NCBI GenBank assembly: GCA_017512095.1 | Contig: JAFWHC010000007.1 | Location: 58,011 to 122,010, forward strand | Direction of reading: 5' to 3' | Origin: Candidatus Saccharimonadota bacterium | GTDB lineage: Bacteria; Patescibacteriota; Saccharimonadia; Saccharimonadales; Saccharimonadaceae | Length of the DNA: 64,000 nucleotides | Shown: one piece after another, positions 26,723-34,679 of the stretch | Layout: each line of letters opens with the position of its first letter | Position numbering within the stretch: the stretch's first letter is position 1 | Notes under the pieces: generated by a model | What the model was told of the DNA's origin: nothing | Seen by the model: only the letters and a program-made list of their open reading frames with translations | The model's database searches: none | Translations under genes and position numbers: made by a program

Positions 26723-27156
26723 TACGGTTTCCTTTCTCCCTTTGGTCGCACACCACCGTGAGCGATCGGGGTGATATCAGTGATGCTATTGATTCTGATG
26801 CCAAGAGCGCTGACGGCGCGAATAGCGCTGTCGCGGCCAAGACCGATGCCTTTAACGAAGACATCAACGTTTGATAGACCGTGGTCCTTCTTAGCGATAT
26901 CAAGAGCTTTTTCGGCAGCAATTTGTGCGGCATAAGCGGTGCCTTTTTTGGAACCACGGAAGCCGTTGGCGCCGGCGGAAGAGCTTGAGAGGACTTCGCC
27001 TTTACCGTCGCTGACGCTGATGATAGTGTTATTGAAAGTGGCTTGAATGTGGACTTGTCCGGATTGTACAATCCTTTTGCCCTTCTTGCCGGATTTTTTA
27101 GCCTTGGCTTCTGCAATAGGAGCTTCGGTAGTTGGATTTTTAACTTCTTCAGACAT
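26722..27156 (-). CDS. rpsK: Ribosomal protein uS11
   Basis: 144 aa with an Ala/Lys-rich N-terminal extension of about 20 residues before the conserved core (VHIQATFNNTIISVSDGKGEV, GLGRDSAIRAV, ITDITPIAHGGVRP). GGAG lies 7 bases before the ATG. It follows rpsM by 9 bases. Confidence 0.95.
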   Translation of the reverse strand: MSEEVKNPTTEAPIAEAKAKKSGKKGKRIVQSGQVHIQATFNNTIISVSDGKGEVLSSSSAGANGFRGSKKGTAYAAQIAAEKALDIAKKDHGLSNVDVFVKGIGLGRDSAIRAVSALGIRINSITDITPIAHGGVRPKGERKP

Positions 27157-27165
27157 ATACTACTC

Positions 27166-27552
27166 CTAGGTTTTACTCGCTGCTTTTGGTTGGGCGCCGC
27201 CGACGGCGATAGCTTTACCCTTACGAGTACGCGCATTCGTGCGGGTGCGTTGACCGTTTACCGGAAGTCCGGCTTTGTGGCGCAAACCTTTATAAGAGTT
27301 AATGTCTTTAAGACGTTTGATATTGTTGGTCACGAGGCGTTTAAGATCACCTTCAACGGAATATTTCGAGGAAATAATGTCGTTGAGTTTTTGTTCTTCA
27401 GCCTCGGTGAGATCTTTCACCCGAGTGGTAGGCGTAATTTTGGCCTCCGCAAGGATGGCTTTACTTGTTGTTAAACCAATTCCGTAGATGTAAGTCAGAG
27501 CGGTTTCGACTTGCTTCTCGGAGGGGATAACAACGCTAGCAATTCGTGCCAT
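27166..27552 (-). CDS. rpsM: Ribosomal protein uS13
   Basis: 128 aa, with [12 protein letters not shown] and the basic tail [18 protein letters not shown]. It starts 2 bases after the rpmJ stop. Confidence 0.96.
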   Translation of the reverse strand: MARIASVVIPSEKQVETALTYIYGIGLTTSKAILAEAKITPTTRVKDLTEAEEQKLNDIISSKYSVEGDLKRLVTNNIKRLKDINSYKGLRHKAGLPVNGQRTRTNARTRKGKAIAVGGAQPKAASKT

Positions 27553-27554
27553 GC

Positions 27555-27671
27555 TTAACCCTGCCTTTGTTTATTCTTAGGTTTTTTCTTGTTGATGACG
27601 CGAAGCACGCCTTTGCGACGTACAAAAATGTCATCTGGGGAGATTTTTTTAACACTGGCGCGTACCTTCAT
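27555..27671 (-). CDS. rpmJ: Ribosomal protein bL36, zinc-free type
   Basis: 38 aa gene between infA and rpsM. It begins [10 protein letters not shown] and ends KPKNKQRQG, matching L36, but the C-C-C-H zinc ribbon is gone: the loop reads [11 protein letters not shown]. Such C-minus forms do not need zinc. Position infA-rpmJ-rpsM is the standard one. A weak SD (AAGGAA) lies about 12 bases upstream. Confidence 0.93.
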   Translation of the reverse strand: MKVRASVKKISPDDIFVRRKGVLRVINKKKPKNKQRQG

Positions 27672-27733
27672 AGTGTAAAAAATTCCTTGTTTAAGGTTTA
27701 TATATGTAATTCTTAGCCTCGTGAAAAGCTAAG

Positions 27734-27952
27734 TTAGCGGCGAAAGCTGATTCTGCCCTTTGTAAGATCGTAAGGGGTTAACTCAACATCTACCGTATCA
27801 CCAGGCACAAGACGGATAAAGTTTTTGCGCATTTTTCCGCTCATGTGCGCAATGATAATATGACCATTCTCGAGTTCTACCCGAAATTGGGCATTAGGCA
27901 ACGCCTCAACGACTTTGCCTGTGAGTTTAATCACTTCCTTTTGACTAGCCAT
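27734..27952 (-). CDS. infA: Translation initiation factor IF-1
   Basis: 72 aa single OB-fold protein with the normal sequence ([41 protein letters not shown]). It heads the rpmJ-rpsM-rpoA-rpsI cluster. The region between -10 and ATG holds a short palindrome, AATTACC-C-GGTAATT (27954-27968). Confidence 0.96.
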   Translation of the reverse strand: MASQKEVIKLTGKVVEALPNAQFRVELENGHIIIAHMSGKMRKNFIRLVPGDTVDVELTPYDLTKGRISFRR

Positions 27953-27953
27953 A

Positions 27954-27974
27954 AATTACCCGGTAATTATACCA
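27954..27974 (-). promoter_or_regulatory. infA promoter with overlapping palindrome
   Basis: Extended -10 TGGTATAAT (27966-27974, minus) overlaps the 15-bp palindrome AATTACC-C-GGTAATT at 27954-27968, which ends 1 base before the ATG. This is a candidate operator. Confidence 0.5.
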
Positions 27975-28005
27975 AAAAATTTAGGAATTTACAATAGGAT
28001 TTTTG

Positions 28006-28815
28006 TTATTTTTTGATGACTGCGCGAACAAACTGACGGGAAAGATAAGTTTGCTGAACCTGGGACCATTCACCGATGCAGGAGATAAGCGTGATGGCTT
28101 CTTGGCCGGGAACTGGAGAGGCGAAGGCGACATGCATATAATCGTCAGCTTCGGCGAGGGGGACTTCTTTGTTTTCGACGACGGTGTAGATGAACTTTTC
28201 GCCATCACCTCGTTCGATGACGATTTCATCGCCTTGGTATAATTGGTTGAGGTGTTTAAAGACTCCTTCGACGTTTGGACCGCCATTATGGCCGTCGATG
28301 ACGAGGACGCCGCCATGGCCGGGCTTGCTGGATTGGTTATACCAGCCGACATCAAAAATATTGGCGGGGGTGTCAAGTTCGCCGGCGGCGTTGATGCCCA
28401 TGGAAAGGACACGAGCGTTTTGGACGCCTAGTTTTGATATTGATAAGTAGCGTGGCTGGTCGGCTGGGACTGTGTATTCGGCACGTTGTTCTTCGGTGAC
28501 TTCAACTTCTTCAACTGGTGCGGGTTCTTCGACGGTCTCGACCGTTTGACGTTCGCTGCCTTCTTTTTCGTTGTAATAATTATGTTCCCAGATTGCGGTG
28601 CGCGCAAAGAAGAAGGTGAGACAGAAAAGGACAAGGCCAAGCAAGATTTTGCTAATGAGCGTGCGAGAACCTTCGAGGTTCATGTTACGTCGGTCTTTTT
28701 CGAGCGCCTGATCAGACGGAAGCCGCGGTTCGTTGGTTTTTTTCTTAATTCTCGTACTGGCTGTTTTTGGCGACTCGGTCGTCTTTTTGGTTTTTGTTGG
28801 TTTGTCTTGTGTCAT
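28006..28815 (-). CDS. Sortase family transpeptidase
   Basis: 269 aa. A polar Lys/Thr-rich head of about 45 residues is followed by one TM (about 51-72, LISKILLGLVLFCLTFFFART), a Glu-rich linker and the sortase domain. The catalytic His is in VIDGHNG, Cys in LISCIGEW and Arg in YLSRQFVR. It starts 15 bases after secY with a ribosome site GAAAGGGTGG, identical to the one before ldh. Second sortase of the window; substrate not identified. Confidence 0.88.
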   Translation of the reverse strand: MTQDKPTKTKKTTESPKTASTRIKKKTNEPRLPSDQALEKDRRNMNLEGSRTLISKILLGLVLFCLTFFFARTAIWEHNYYNEKEGSERQTVETVEEPAPVEEVEVTEEQRAEYTVPADQPRYLSISKLGVQNARVLSMGINAAGELDTPANIFDVGWYNQSSKPGHGGVLVIDGHNGGPNVEGVFKHLNQLYQGDEIVIERGDGEKFIYTVVENKEVPLAEADDYMHVAFASPVPGQEAITLISCIGEWSQVQQTYLSRQFVRAVIKK

Positions 28816-28830
28816 GCCACCCTTTCTTGA

Positions 28831-30324
28831 TTAGTTTTCTGCGGTTAATGTTAAATCCGCGGTTTTGCTCTTCTTGGACTTTTTGTGGAGTTTTTTCTTG
28901 GTCGGTTTGCCATAATCGTCGTAAGTGACCATGAGGGCGCGAGAATCAATGGCGCGAAGGTTTTCGAGCGAGATAGTAACGATGAGGAGAAGTCCGGTGC
29001 CAGAGATGGATAAACCTAAGGGCGCGCCAGTGGCAACGATAAAGATGTAGTCAGTGATAAATGGCAGCATAGCTACGAGACCGAGCGAGAGTGCGCCGAA
29101 AAGATTGAGGCGCTTGACGATTTTTTCGAGGTATTCAGCGGTTTGAAGACCCGGGCGAACGCCCTCGATGAATCCACCTTGTTTTTGAATATTGTCGGCG
29201 ATTTCTTTAGTGTTGAAGTTTACGCTGGTGTAGAAGTAGGTGAACATGACGATGAGCAAGAACATAGCTGCTGGATATATGAACCATTGCCAAGTGATGC
29301 CGAGTGGGTAGAGGCTGCTGAAAGTTTGAGCATTCGGTGCTGTAAAGAGGGCGACGAGTTTTTGTCCGAGGACGGAGTCGGCGTTGCTAGAAAGGATGAC
29401 TTGGCCGATGAGAGCAGGGAGAGAAAGGAAAGCAGTCGCAAAGATGACGGGAATAACGCCGGCGGAGATGAGCTTTAACGGGAGAATAGAGCGAATGTCG
29501 CCGTAGGCGGAGTTGCCGTGAACACGTTTGGCGTAGTTGATAGTTAAGATGCGTTGGGCTTCATTGAGCTTGGTTAGGAAGTAAATAACAACGATAAGGG
29601 CGACAACAAATCCGAGAACAATCCAGAATACTGTGGGGTTGACGGGGAGGTTGAGCCAACCAAAAAGGTTGAGCGTGCCTTGGGAAGTGTCGGTAAGACC
29701 AGACCAGAGAGCTGCGAATGTAGACGGAAAGGTCGAAACAATTGAAGCAAGAATGAGGGTAGACATGCCGTTGCCGATTCCCTGTTCGGTCATGAGTTCT
29801 CCGAGCCACATGAGGAGGATGGAGCCAGCAGTCATGGCCGTGACGGCGATAATCCATTGCATGGTGGTGAGGTCGGTCGTAACGGCTGTTGCGGAAGAGA
29901 GGATATTTTGGTTGAGCATGTAGATATAAGCGATAGACTGGACAATTGCTAGGGGTACGGCGAGCATGCGGGTCCATTGGTTGATTTTGCGACGCCCGAC
30001 TTCACCGTCTTCGGAAATTTCTTCGAGGCTAGGGACTGCCTTGGTTAGGAGCTGAATAACGATAGAGGCGGTGATGTATGGAGAAATGCCGACAAGAATA
30101 ATAGAAAAATTAGTGAGTCCGCCGCCGGAAATCATGTTGAGGAAAGAGCCAAAGTTGGTGCTGTTGATTAAGTTGTGTACGGCGTCGCGAAAAGTAGTGA
30201 CGTCGCCTAGTGGGACGGGGATATGAGCGAGGAAACGGTAAACAAAAAGGATGCCGAGAATAATTAGGAATTTTTTTAGCATGTCTTTGTTCTTTAGGGA
30301 TTTGAAAATGGTTTTGAAATGCAT
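28831..30324 (-). CDS. secY: Protein translocase channel SecY
   Basis: 497 aa with ten hydrophobic segments and SecY signatures (YRFLAHIPVP, TEQGIGNGMSTLI, GIRPGKQT-like GVRPGLQTAEYLE). It is longer than usual, with a basic C-terminal tail of about 35 residues (YGKPTKKKLHKKSKKSK). It has its own extended -10 (TGTTATTAT, 30354-30362) and SD (AGAGGT), separated from rplO by a large palindrome, so it is probably transcribed independently of the ribosomal genes. Confidence 0.96.
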   Translation of the reverse strand: MHFKTIFKSLKNKDMLKKFLIILGILFVYRFLAHIPVPLGDVTTFRDAVHNLINSTNFGSFLNMISGGGLTNFSIILVGISPYITASIVIQLLTKAVPSLEEISEDGEVGRRKINQWTRMLAVPLAIVQSIAYIYMLNQNILSSATAVTTDLTTMQWIIAVTAMTAGSILLMWLGELMTEQGIGNGMSTLILASIVSTFPSTFAALWSGLTDTSQGTLNLFGWLNLPVNPTVFWIVLGFVVALIVVIYFLTKLNEAQRILTINYAKRVHGNSAYGDIRSILPLKLISAGVIPVIFATAFLSLPALIGQVILSSNADSVLGQKLVALFTAPNAQTFSSLYPLGITWQWFIYPAAMFLLIVMFTYFYTSVNFNTKEIADNIQKQGGFIEGVRPGLQTAEYLEKIVKRLNLFGALSLGLVAMLPFITDYIFIVATGAPLGLSISGTGLLLIVTISLENLRAIDSRALMVTYDDYGKPTKKKLHKKSKKSKTADLTLTAEN

Positions 30325-30353
30325 ACGGGACCTCTACTAGATTTACTCTAATA

Positions 30354-30362
30354 ATAATAACA
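30354..30362 (-). promoter_or_regulatory. Extended -10 of secY
   Basis: TGTTATTAT on the minus strand; predicted 5' UTR of about 23 bases with AGAGGT near the ATG. Confidence 0.5.
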
Positions 30363-30387
30363 TAGATAATTAAAAAATAGAAGACGA

Positions 30388-30551
30388 AAAAAGAGGCTGA
30401 CGGTAACAGTATTTTCGCGGCTCGTTCCGCGCCTAATCCTCACGGGTGTGGGCACCCCACACCCACAGCCCGTTCGGATTGGGCTCCACCGGCGTGCGCA
30501 AGCGCACCCGATTTAGAGCCGCGAGAAATACCGTTGCCTCGCCTCTTTTTA
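30388..30551 (-). repeat. Large palindromic element, family D (rplO-secY)
   Basis: About 164 bp between rplO and secY. Outer arms AAAAAAGAGGC / GCCTCTTTTT and CGCGGCTC / GAGCCGCG enclose three hairpins: GGGTGTGG / CCACACCC, AGCCC / GGGCT and GTGCGC / GCGCAC. It begins exactly at the rplO stop codon. The arms recur at 51959-52005. It probably also terminates rplO transcription. Confidence 0.8.
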
Positions 30552-31010
30552 AGCTTCCTTTTTAGCTCTCATTGGAACAGCAACTTTTTTGAAGTCGCCG
30601 CCAGCCTTTTTCAAGGCTTCGATAGCGGATTTGGAAGCGAATTGGGTTTCCAAAGTGATTTTAGACTTGAGCTCGCCGCGAGAGATGACCTTAACTTTGA
30701 CGTATGGGCTCGAAATGAAATTCTTTTCGGCGAGGACAAAGTTATCAACGTTGCCTTTAAGCTCGTTTAAGACGTCGGTGTAGACAACTTCAGCTTTTGC
30801 GTGGAGAGTCTTGAAGCCTTTGAGCTTTGGAATGGCTTGCATGATGGCGCGTTGACCACCCATGAAGCCGGTTGGCATTTTTCTGTGGCCGGTGCGGGCT
30901 TTTTGACCTTTAGTGCCACGGCCGGCGGTTTTGCCTTGTCCGGCAGAAATGCCGCGACCCTTGCGGGATGGGCGGGTGTTTCTGTTGACTTCTAGTTCGT
31001 TATATTTCAT
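30549..31010 (-). CDS. rplO: Ribosomal protein uL15
   Basis: 153 aa with the Gly-rich N-terminus (RPSRKGRGISAGQGKTAGRGTKGQKAR). It follows rpsE by 2 bases; the L30 gene that normally lies between them is absent, as reported across CPR bacteria. Its stop codon is the first base triplet of the family D palindrome. Confidence 0.95.
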   Translation of the reverse strand: MKYNELEVNRNTRPSRKGRGISAGQGKTAGRGTKGQKARTGHRKMPTGFMGGQRAIMQAIPKLKGFKTLHAKAEVVYTDVLNELKGNVDNFVLAEKNFISSPYVKVKVISRGELKSKITLETQFASKSAIEALKKAGGDFKKVAVPMRAKKEA

Positions 31011-31012
31011 AG

Positions 31013-31873
31013 TTATTTCTCCTCTTTCTTCGCAGCGGTTTTCTTGGTTGCGGGTTTCTTAGGAGCGGTTTTGGTAGTGGTCTTTTTTGCGGCAGGCTTC
31101 TTAGTTTCAGCTTTGACGACTTTCTTAGCAGGAGCTTTCTTTTCTGCTGGCTTGTCGGCTTTTTTCTCGGTCTTAGGCTCGGAAGCTTTCTGCGAAGCAG
31201 AAATCTCTGCGTCGGCTCGGTCTGAAGAACTTGCGTTCTTCGACGCTCGCGCTCCTTGAGATTTCAGAGCGGTCGTAGTCCATTCTTTGCGTGGAGTCTG
31301 CTGGCGAAGGCCCTCTAAGACGGCGTAAGCGATGTTGACTTTGTTGGTTGAGCCGAGGCTCTTAGAAATCAAGTTCTTAACACCAGTAAGGCCGATGATA
31401 GAGCGGACAACGCCGCCGGCGATAATACCAGTACCAGGAGCAGCCGGCTTCATAAGAACGTTTGCGCCAGTGACCTTGGTTTCGGTTTCGTGGCAAATGG
31501 TTTCGCCATCCATATGGAAGGTGACCATGTTCTTTTTAGCCTTGGTGGTTGCTTTTTGAACGGCGGAAGTAACGTCATTGCCTTTAGCGACAGCGACGCC
31601 GATTTTGTTCTTGTGATTGCCGACGGCAACGAGAGCTTTGAAGCGCATGCGGCGACCACCTGCGACCGTGCGGGAGACGCGATAGATGTGAATGGTGGTT
31701 GAGTCAAATTCTTTAGGGGCGTCACTCACGCGGTTGCGATCGCGGCGGTTGCGGCGATCCATGCGGCGGCCAGAGATGTCGCGAGTTTCTTTAGTGGCGG
31801 CGGTTTTGTCGCTCATTTTGAGCGTACCGCTCATGTTCACGACTTTGGCTTTTTGATCTTTAGATTCGGGCAT
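31013..31873 (-). CDS. rpsE: Ribosomal protein uS5 with long Lys/Ala tail
   Basis: 286 aa against about 165 in most bacteria. An N-terminal extension of about 50 residues precedes the S5 domains (GGRRMRFKALVAVGN, AAPGTGIIAGGVVRSIIGLTGVKNLISKS). After TPRKEWTTTALKSQG there is an extension of about 80 residues: first a segment encoded by a palindromic element (31200-31265), then Lys/Ala/Pro repeats (KKPAAKKTTTKTAPKKPATKK) like histone H1 tails. Confidence 0.94.
   Translation of the reverse strand: MPESKDQKAKVVNMSGTLKMSDKTAATKETRDISGRRMDRRNRRDRNRVSDAPKEFDSTTIHIYRVSRTVAGGRRMRFKALVAVGNHKNKIGVAVAKGNDVTSAVQKATTKAKKNMVTFHMDGETICHETETKVTGANVLMKPAAPGTGIIAGGVVRSIIGLTGVKNLISKSLGSTNKVNIAYAVLEGLRQQTPRKEWTTTALKSQGARASKNASSSDRADAEISASQKASEPKTEKKADKPAEKKAPAKKVVKAETKKPAAKKTTTKTAPKKPATKKTAAKKEEK
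31200..31265 (-). repeat. In-frame palindromic element, family E (rpsE copy)
   Basis: 66 bp, exactly 22 codons: outer arms GAAATCTC / GAGATTTC and inner stem GAAGAAC-TTGC-GTTCTTC. The ends (TCTGCGTC and TCCTTGAGATTTC) match the element at the 3' end of dus (62953-63036). Confidence 0.75.
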
Positions 31874-31875
31874 AA

Positions 31876-32205
31876 TTAGAACTCCAATCCTTCTTTTCTG
31901 GCAGCATCGGCGAGAGCGGACATGCGACCAGCGTAAAGTTTAGAACCGCGATCGAACACAGCTTTGGTGATTTTAGCGGTTTTGGCTTTTTTGCCAAGCT
32001 CACTGCCAATTTTGGCGGCTAGTTCGGTCTTGGTGCCGGTTAATTTGCTGCCAACGGTCGTAGCGTAGACGAGGGTGGAACCCTTGTCATCGTCGATGAG
32101 CTGGGCAGTGATGTGCTTGTTAGATATGTTGACGCTGAGACGCGGGCGCTCGGCGGTGCCGTGAATTTTAGCGCGGGTGCGATTAGCGCGGAAAATAGCT
32201 TTCAT
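31876..32205 (-). CDS. rplR: Ribosomal protein uL18
   Basis: 109 aa from the ATG at 32205, where the L18 homology begins (RANRTRAKIHGTAERPRLSV). A longer upstream frame overlaps rplF and is not needed. The gene begins one base after the rplF stop. Confidence 0.94.
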   Translation of the reverse strand: MKAIFRANRTRAKIHGTAERPRLSVNISNKHITAQLIDDDKGSTLVYATTVGSKLTGTKTELAAKIGSELGKKAKTAKITKAVFDRGSKLYAGRMSALADAARKEGLEF

Positions 32206-32206
32206 A

Positions 32207-32743
32207 TTATTTCTTTCCTGCCTTTCCGGCCTTGCGGAGAATGACTTCGTCCACGTATTTAATGCCTTTGCCTTTGTATGGTTCAGGTTTCTTGAGAGCG
32301 CGAATTTCTGCGGCGACTTGACCAACTTTTTGTTTGTCAATGCCGGTGACAGTGATATTCATCTTGTCGACTTTAAGTTCGACGCCATCAGGCGCAGTGT
32401 ATTTGACGGGGTGAGAAAAGCCGAGGGCCATCTCGATTTGTTTGCCGCCGCCTTGAAGGCGGAAGCCAACGCCGTTGACTTCAAGTTCTTTTTTGAAGCC
32501 CTCTGTAACGCCGATGACGGCGTTGTTTAAGAGCGCACGTTGGAGACCGTGCCAAGCACGTGACTCTGGTTCGTCATCCTTACGGGTGACAAGGATTTTG
32601 CCGTCTTCGACGACGGTTTTCGTATTTTGTTGAACCGGGACATTGAGCTGACCCTTAGGGCCTGCGACAGTGATTTCCTTGTCGCCGACCGTAATTGTCA
32701 CTCCTGCCGGAACTACGATAGGTTGTTTTCCGATACGACTCAT
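32207..32743 (-). CDS. rplF: Ribosomal protein uL6
   Basis: 178 aa, two L6 domains; the C-terminal signature PEPYKGKGIKYVDEVILRKAGK is present. It is the first gene of this truncated spc-type cluster (rplF-rplR-rpsE-rplO); upstream lies tsf, not rpsH, so the cluster is split relative to most bacteria. AAGGACA lies 6 bases before the ATG. Confidence 0.95.
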   Translation of the reverse strand: MSRIGKQPIVVPAGVTITVGDKEITVAGPKGQLNVPVQQNTKTVVEDGKILVTRKDDEPESRAWHGLQRALLNNAVIGVTEGFKKELEVNGVGFRLQGGGKQIEMALGFSHPVKYTAPDGVELKVDKMNITVTGIDKQKVGQVAAEIRALKKPEPYKGKGIKYVDEVILRKAGKAGKK

Positions 32744-32799
32744 TTGTGTCCTTATTGTTAATAATATCTAGCGCATTTTATCATATTTTTGAACAAAAA

Positions 32800-32820
32800 A
32801 CAAGGGCTTGGCCCTTGTTT
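32800..32820 (-). terminator. Terminator of rpsB-tsf
   Basis: AACAAGGGC / GCCCTTGTT with a 3-base loop and T-run on the minus strand, 9 bases after the tsf stop. Confidence 0.9.
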
Positions 32821-32828
32821 TTTAGAGA

Positions 32829-33419
32829 TTATTCGGTGACGCCGAGTTCGATGCGTTTGAATTGGCGTACGGTGATGTTTTCGCCGGTCTTTGCGATGGA
32901 CTCTTTGATGAAAGCTTCGACGGTTTTAGTGTCGTCGAGAATGTAAGGCTGGTTCATGAGGACCTTGTCGGCGAAGGCTTTTTTAGCCTGGCCGGCGAGA
33001 ATTTGTTCCTTCATCTTTTCTGGGCCTTTGAAGTTTTCTTCAAGCTCTTTCATTTTGGCAGCTTTAACATCTTCGGGGATGTCAGCTTCGGAAACATAGA
33101 GCGGATTCATAGAAGCGACCTGCATCGCAATTTGGTGCGCGAGAGTCTTAAATTCATCGGTTTTTGCGACGAAAGAGGTCTCGCAGTTAAGTTCGACGAT
33201 GGCAGCGATGCGTCCGTCGTGGACATAGCTGTCAACGAGTCCTTCGCGAGTTTCGCGGTCGCCACGTTTTTCGGCTTTGGTTAAACCTTTTTTGCGCATA
33301 GCTTCAAGGGCTTTGTCAAAGTCGCCGTCGGCTTCGACGAGGGCGTTTTTGGCGTCAGTTAAGCCGACGCCGGAAAGCTCTTTTAATTTTTTGATTTGGT
33401 CAATGGAAATGTTGGCCAT
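32829..33419 (-). CDS. tsf: Elongation factor Ts
   Basis: 196 aa, short like the CPR and mitochondrial forms. The N-terminal UBA-like domain (LKELSGVGLTDAKNALVEADGD) and the core (VDSYVHDGRIAAIVELNCETSFVAKT) are present. The ATG at 33419 is preferred to a longer frame because of the MANIS start and AAGGAGGG 6 bases upstream. It follows rpsB by 19 bases, the usual pair. Confidence 0.95.
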   Translation of the reverse strand: MANISIDQIKKLKELSGVGLTDAKNALVEADGDFDKALEAMRKKGLTKAEKRGDRETREGLVDSYVHDGRIAAIVELNCETSFVAKTDEFKTLAHQIAMQVASMNPLYVSEADIPEDVKAAKMKELEENFKGPEKMKEQILAGQAKKAFADKVLMNQPYILDDTKTVEAFIKESIAKTGENITVRQFKRIELGVTE

Positions 33420-33438
33420 AATTCCCTCCTTAATGTGG

Positions 33439-34125
33439 TTATTTTTTAGCAGATTTGATAGCTTCGACAAAGTAGTTCATAACGAGTTCTTCGGCCTTGA
33501 TGGCGTCGTCGTTCATCGGAATACAAAAGTCGATGCCGGACGGATCAACGTTAGTGTCGCAGATGGCGATGACTGGAATGTGAAGGCTTTTTGCCTCCTT
33601 GATAGCGTTCTTGTCTTCGGTGGCGTCGGTGACGATGACTGCTGCTGGTTGCTCAGTCATTTCCTTGATGCCGCCATAGCGTTCGTTTAAGGTGTCGATT
33701 TCTTCCTGGAAGCGTTGGACTTCGAGCTTAGAATAGCGGGACTCGAGTTCGCCAGAAGCCATTTTTCTCTCCAAATCTTTAAGTTTGCGGATTTGGCGGT
33801 TGACGGTTTCGACGTTGGTGAGTGTACCGCCGACCCAACGAACGGTGACGTAAGGCATTTCAACTTCTTCGGCGGAAGTTTTAACGAGCTCCTTGAGCTG
33901 TTTCTTGGTGCCAACGAAGAGAACTTTTTTGCCATTCTTGACAACGTCGGTCGTGAAAGCGAGAGCTTTGTTGAGACCTTCGACGGTCTTGTCAAGGTTG
34001 ATGATGTGTGCGCCTTCGCGCTTGCTGTGAATGTATGGCGCCATCTTTGGGTGCCAGCGGCTTGTTTTGTGCCCAAAGTGAGCACCAGCTTCAAACAGAG
34101 CCTTCATATCGACAGTAACTGCCAT
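33439..34125 (-). CDS. rpsB: Ribosomal protein uS2
   Basis: 228 aa from the ATG at 34125 (MAVTVDMKALFEAGAHFGHKT). The longer frame starting at 34164 reads through the leader and is rejected. S2 signatures are AGAHFGHKTSRWHPKM and IPVIAICDTNVDPSGIDFCIPMNDDA. Preceded by AAGGAAATC and a folded 5' UTR. Confidence 0.96.
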   Translation of the reverse strand: MAVTVDMKALFEAGAHFGHKTSRWHPKMAPYIHSKREGAHIINLDKTVEGLNKALAFTTDVVKNGKKVLFVGTKKQLKELVKTSAEEVEMPYVTVRWVGGTLTNVETVNRQIRKLKDLERKMASGELESRYSKLEVQRFQEEIDTLNERYGGIKEMTEQPAAVIVTDATEDKNAIKEAKSLHIPVIAICDTNVDPSGIDFCIPMNDDAIKAEELVMNYFVEAIKSAKK

Positions 34126-34145
34126 ATATGATTTCCTTTCCTTCG

Positions 34146-34195
34146 CCGGGGGAGCCAAACTCATAATTTGCGTGAGTCAGGAAATCTTCTCCCGG
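34146..34195 (-). ncRNA. Candidate rpsB leader structure
   Basis: In the 90-base 5' UTR of rpsB, CCGGGAG (minus) pairs with CTCCCCCGG, and an inner stem ACTCA / TGAGT sits within. S2 autoregulates rpsB-tsf through its leader in other bacteria; the structure here is a candidate for that role, by position and fold only. Confidence 0.45.
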
Positions 34196-34222
34196 TTGAT
34201 TCATTAAAATTATTACTTTTGT

Positions 34223-34231
34223 AGTTTATCA
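34223..34231 (-). promoter_or_regulatory. Extended -10 of rpsB-tsf
   Basis: TGATAAACT on the minus strand, about 90 bases before the rpsB ATG. Confidence 0.5.
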
Positions 34232-34268
34232 CAAATTTTTAGATATTGCAAGATAGCGATTTTTTTGG

Positions 34269-34274
34269 TATAAT
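34269..34274 (+). promoter_or_regulatory. Extended -10 of rpmE2
   Basis: TGGTATAAT ending 11 bases before the ATG at 34286; the leader would be about 4-5 bases. Confidence 0.6.
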
Positions 34275-34285
34275 ACGGGGCAATT

Positions 34286-34621
34286 ATGAGTAATGCAGAA
34301 AAACAACCTAAAGATTATCGCTTCGTGGTCTTTTCTGATGATGCGGCTAAGTTCTCTTTCTTAACCCGTTCGACTGCAAAAAGCGATGAAACCATCAAAT
34401 GGGAAGATGGTAAAGAATACCCCCTAGTTAAAGTTCAGATTTCTTCTAAGAGCCACCCATTCTTTACTGGCGAGGAGAAGATTATCGATACTGAAGGTCG
34501 CGTGGATCGCTTTAGAGCGCGCGCTGAACGTGCTGCGAAGCTTCGCTCGGCAATTGGCAATAAGGTAAAGAAAGCCGAAAAAGAAGCCGTTAAAAAAGCA
34601 GAAAAAGCACAGAGCAAATAA
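34286..34621 (+). CDS. rpmE2: Ribosomal protein bL31, type B
   Basis: 111 aa. The core ([30 protein letters not shown]) matches type B L31, which lacks the zinc-binding Cys residues. A Lys/Ala-rich tail of about 30 residues is added. It is monocistronic, between rpsB (divergent) and a terminator. Confidence 0.92.
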   Translation: MSNAEKQPKDYRFVVFSDDAAKFSFLTRSTAKSDETIKWEDGKEYPLVKVQISSKSHPFFTGEEKIIDTEGRVDRFRARAERAAKLRSAIGNKVKKAEKEAVKKAEKAQSK

Positions 34622-34630
34622 GTTACATTG

Positions 34631-34658
34631 AAAAACGGAGCCGTGTGGCTCCGTTTTT
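34631..34658. terminator. Bidirectional terminator after rpmE2
   Basis: AAAAACGGAGCC-GTGT-GGCTCCGTTTTT, 12-bp stem with A and T runs on both sides; serves rpmE2 and the converging VanY-like gene. Confidence 0.9.
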
Positions 34659-34679
34659 GCTATTTGCGTTTGGTAAGGT

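Noticed and set aside
33439..34164. Longer start for rpsB at 34164
   Set aside because: It would translate the structured leader; the ATG at 34125 has an SD and the family N-terminus.
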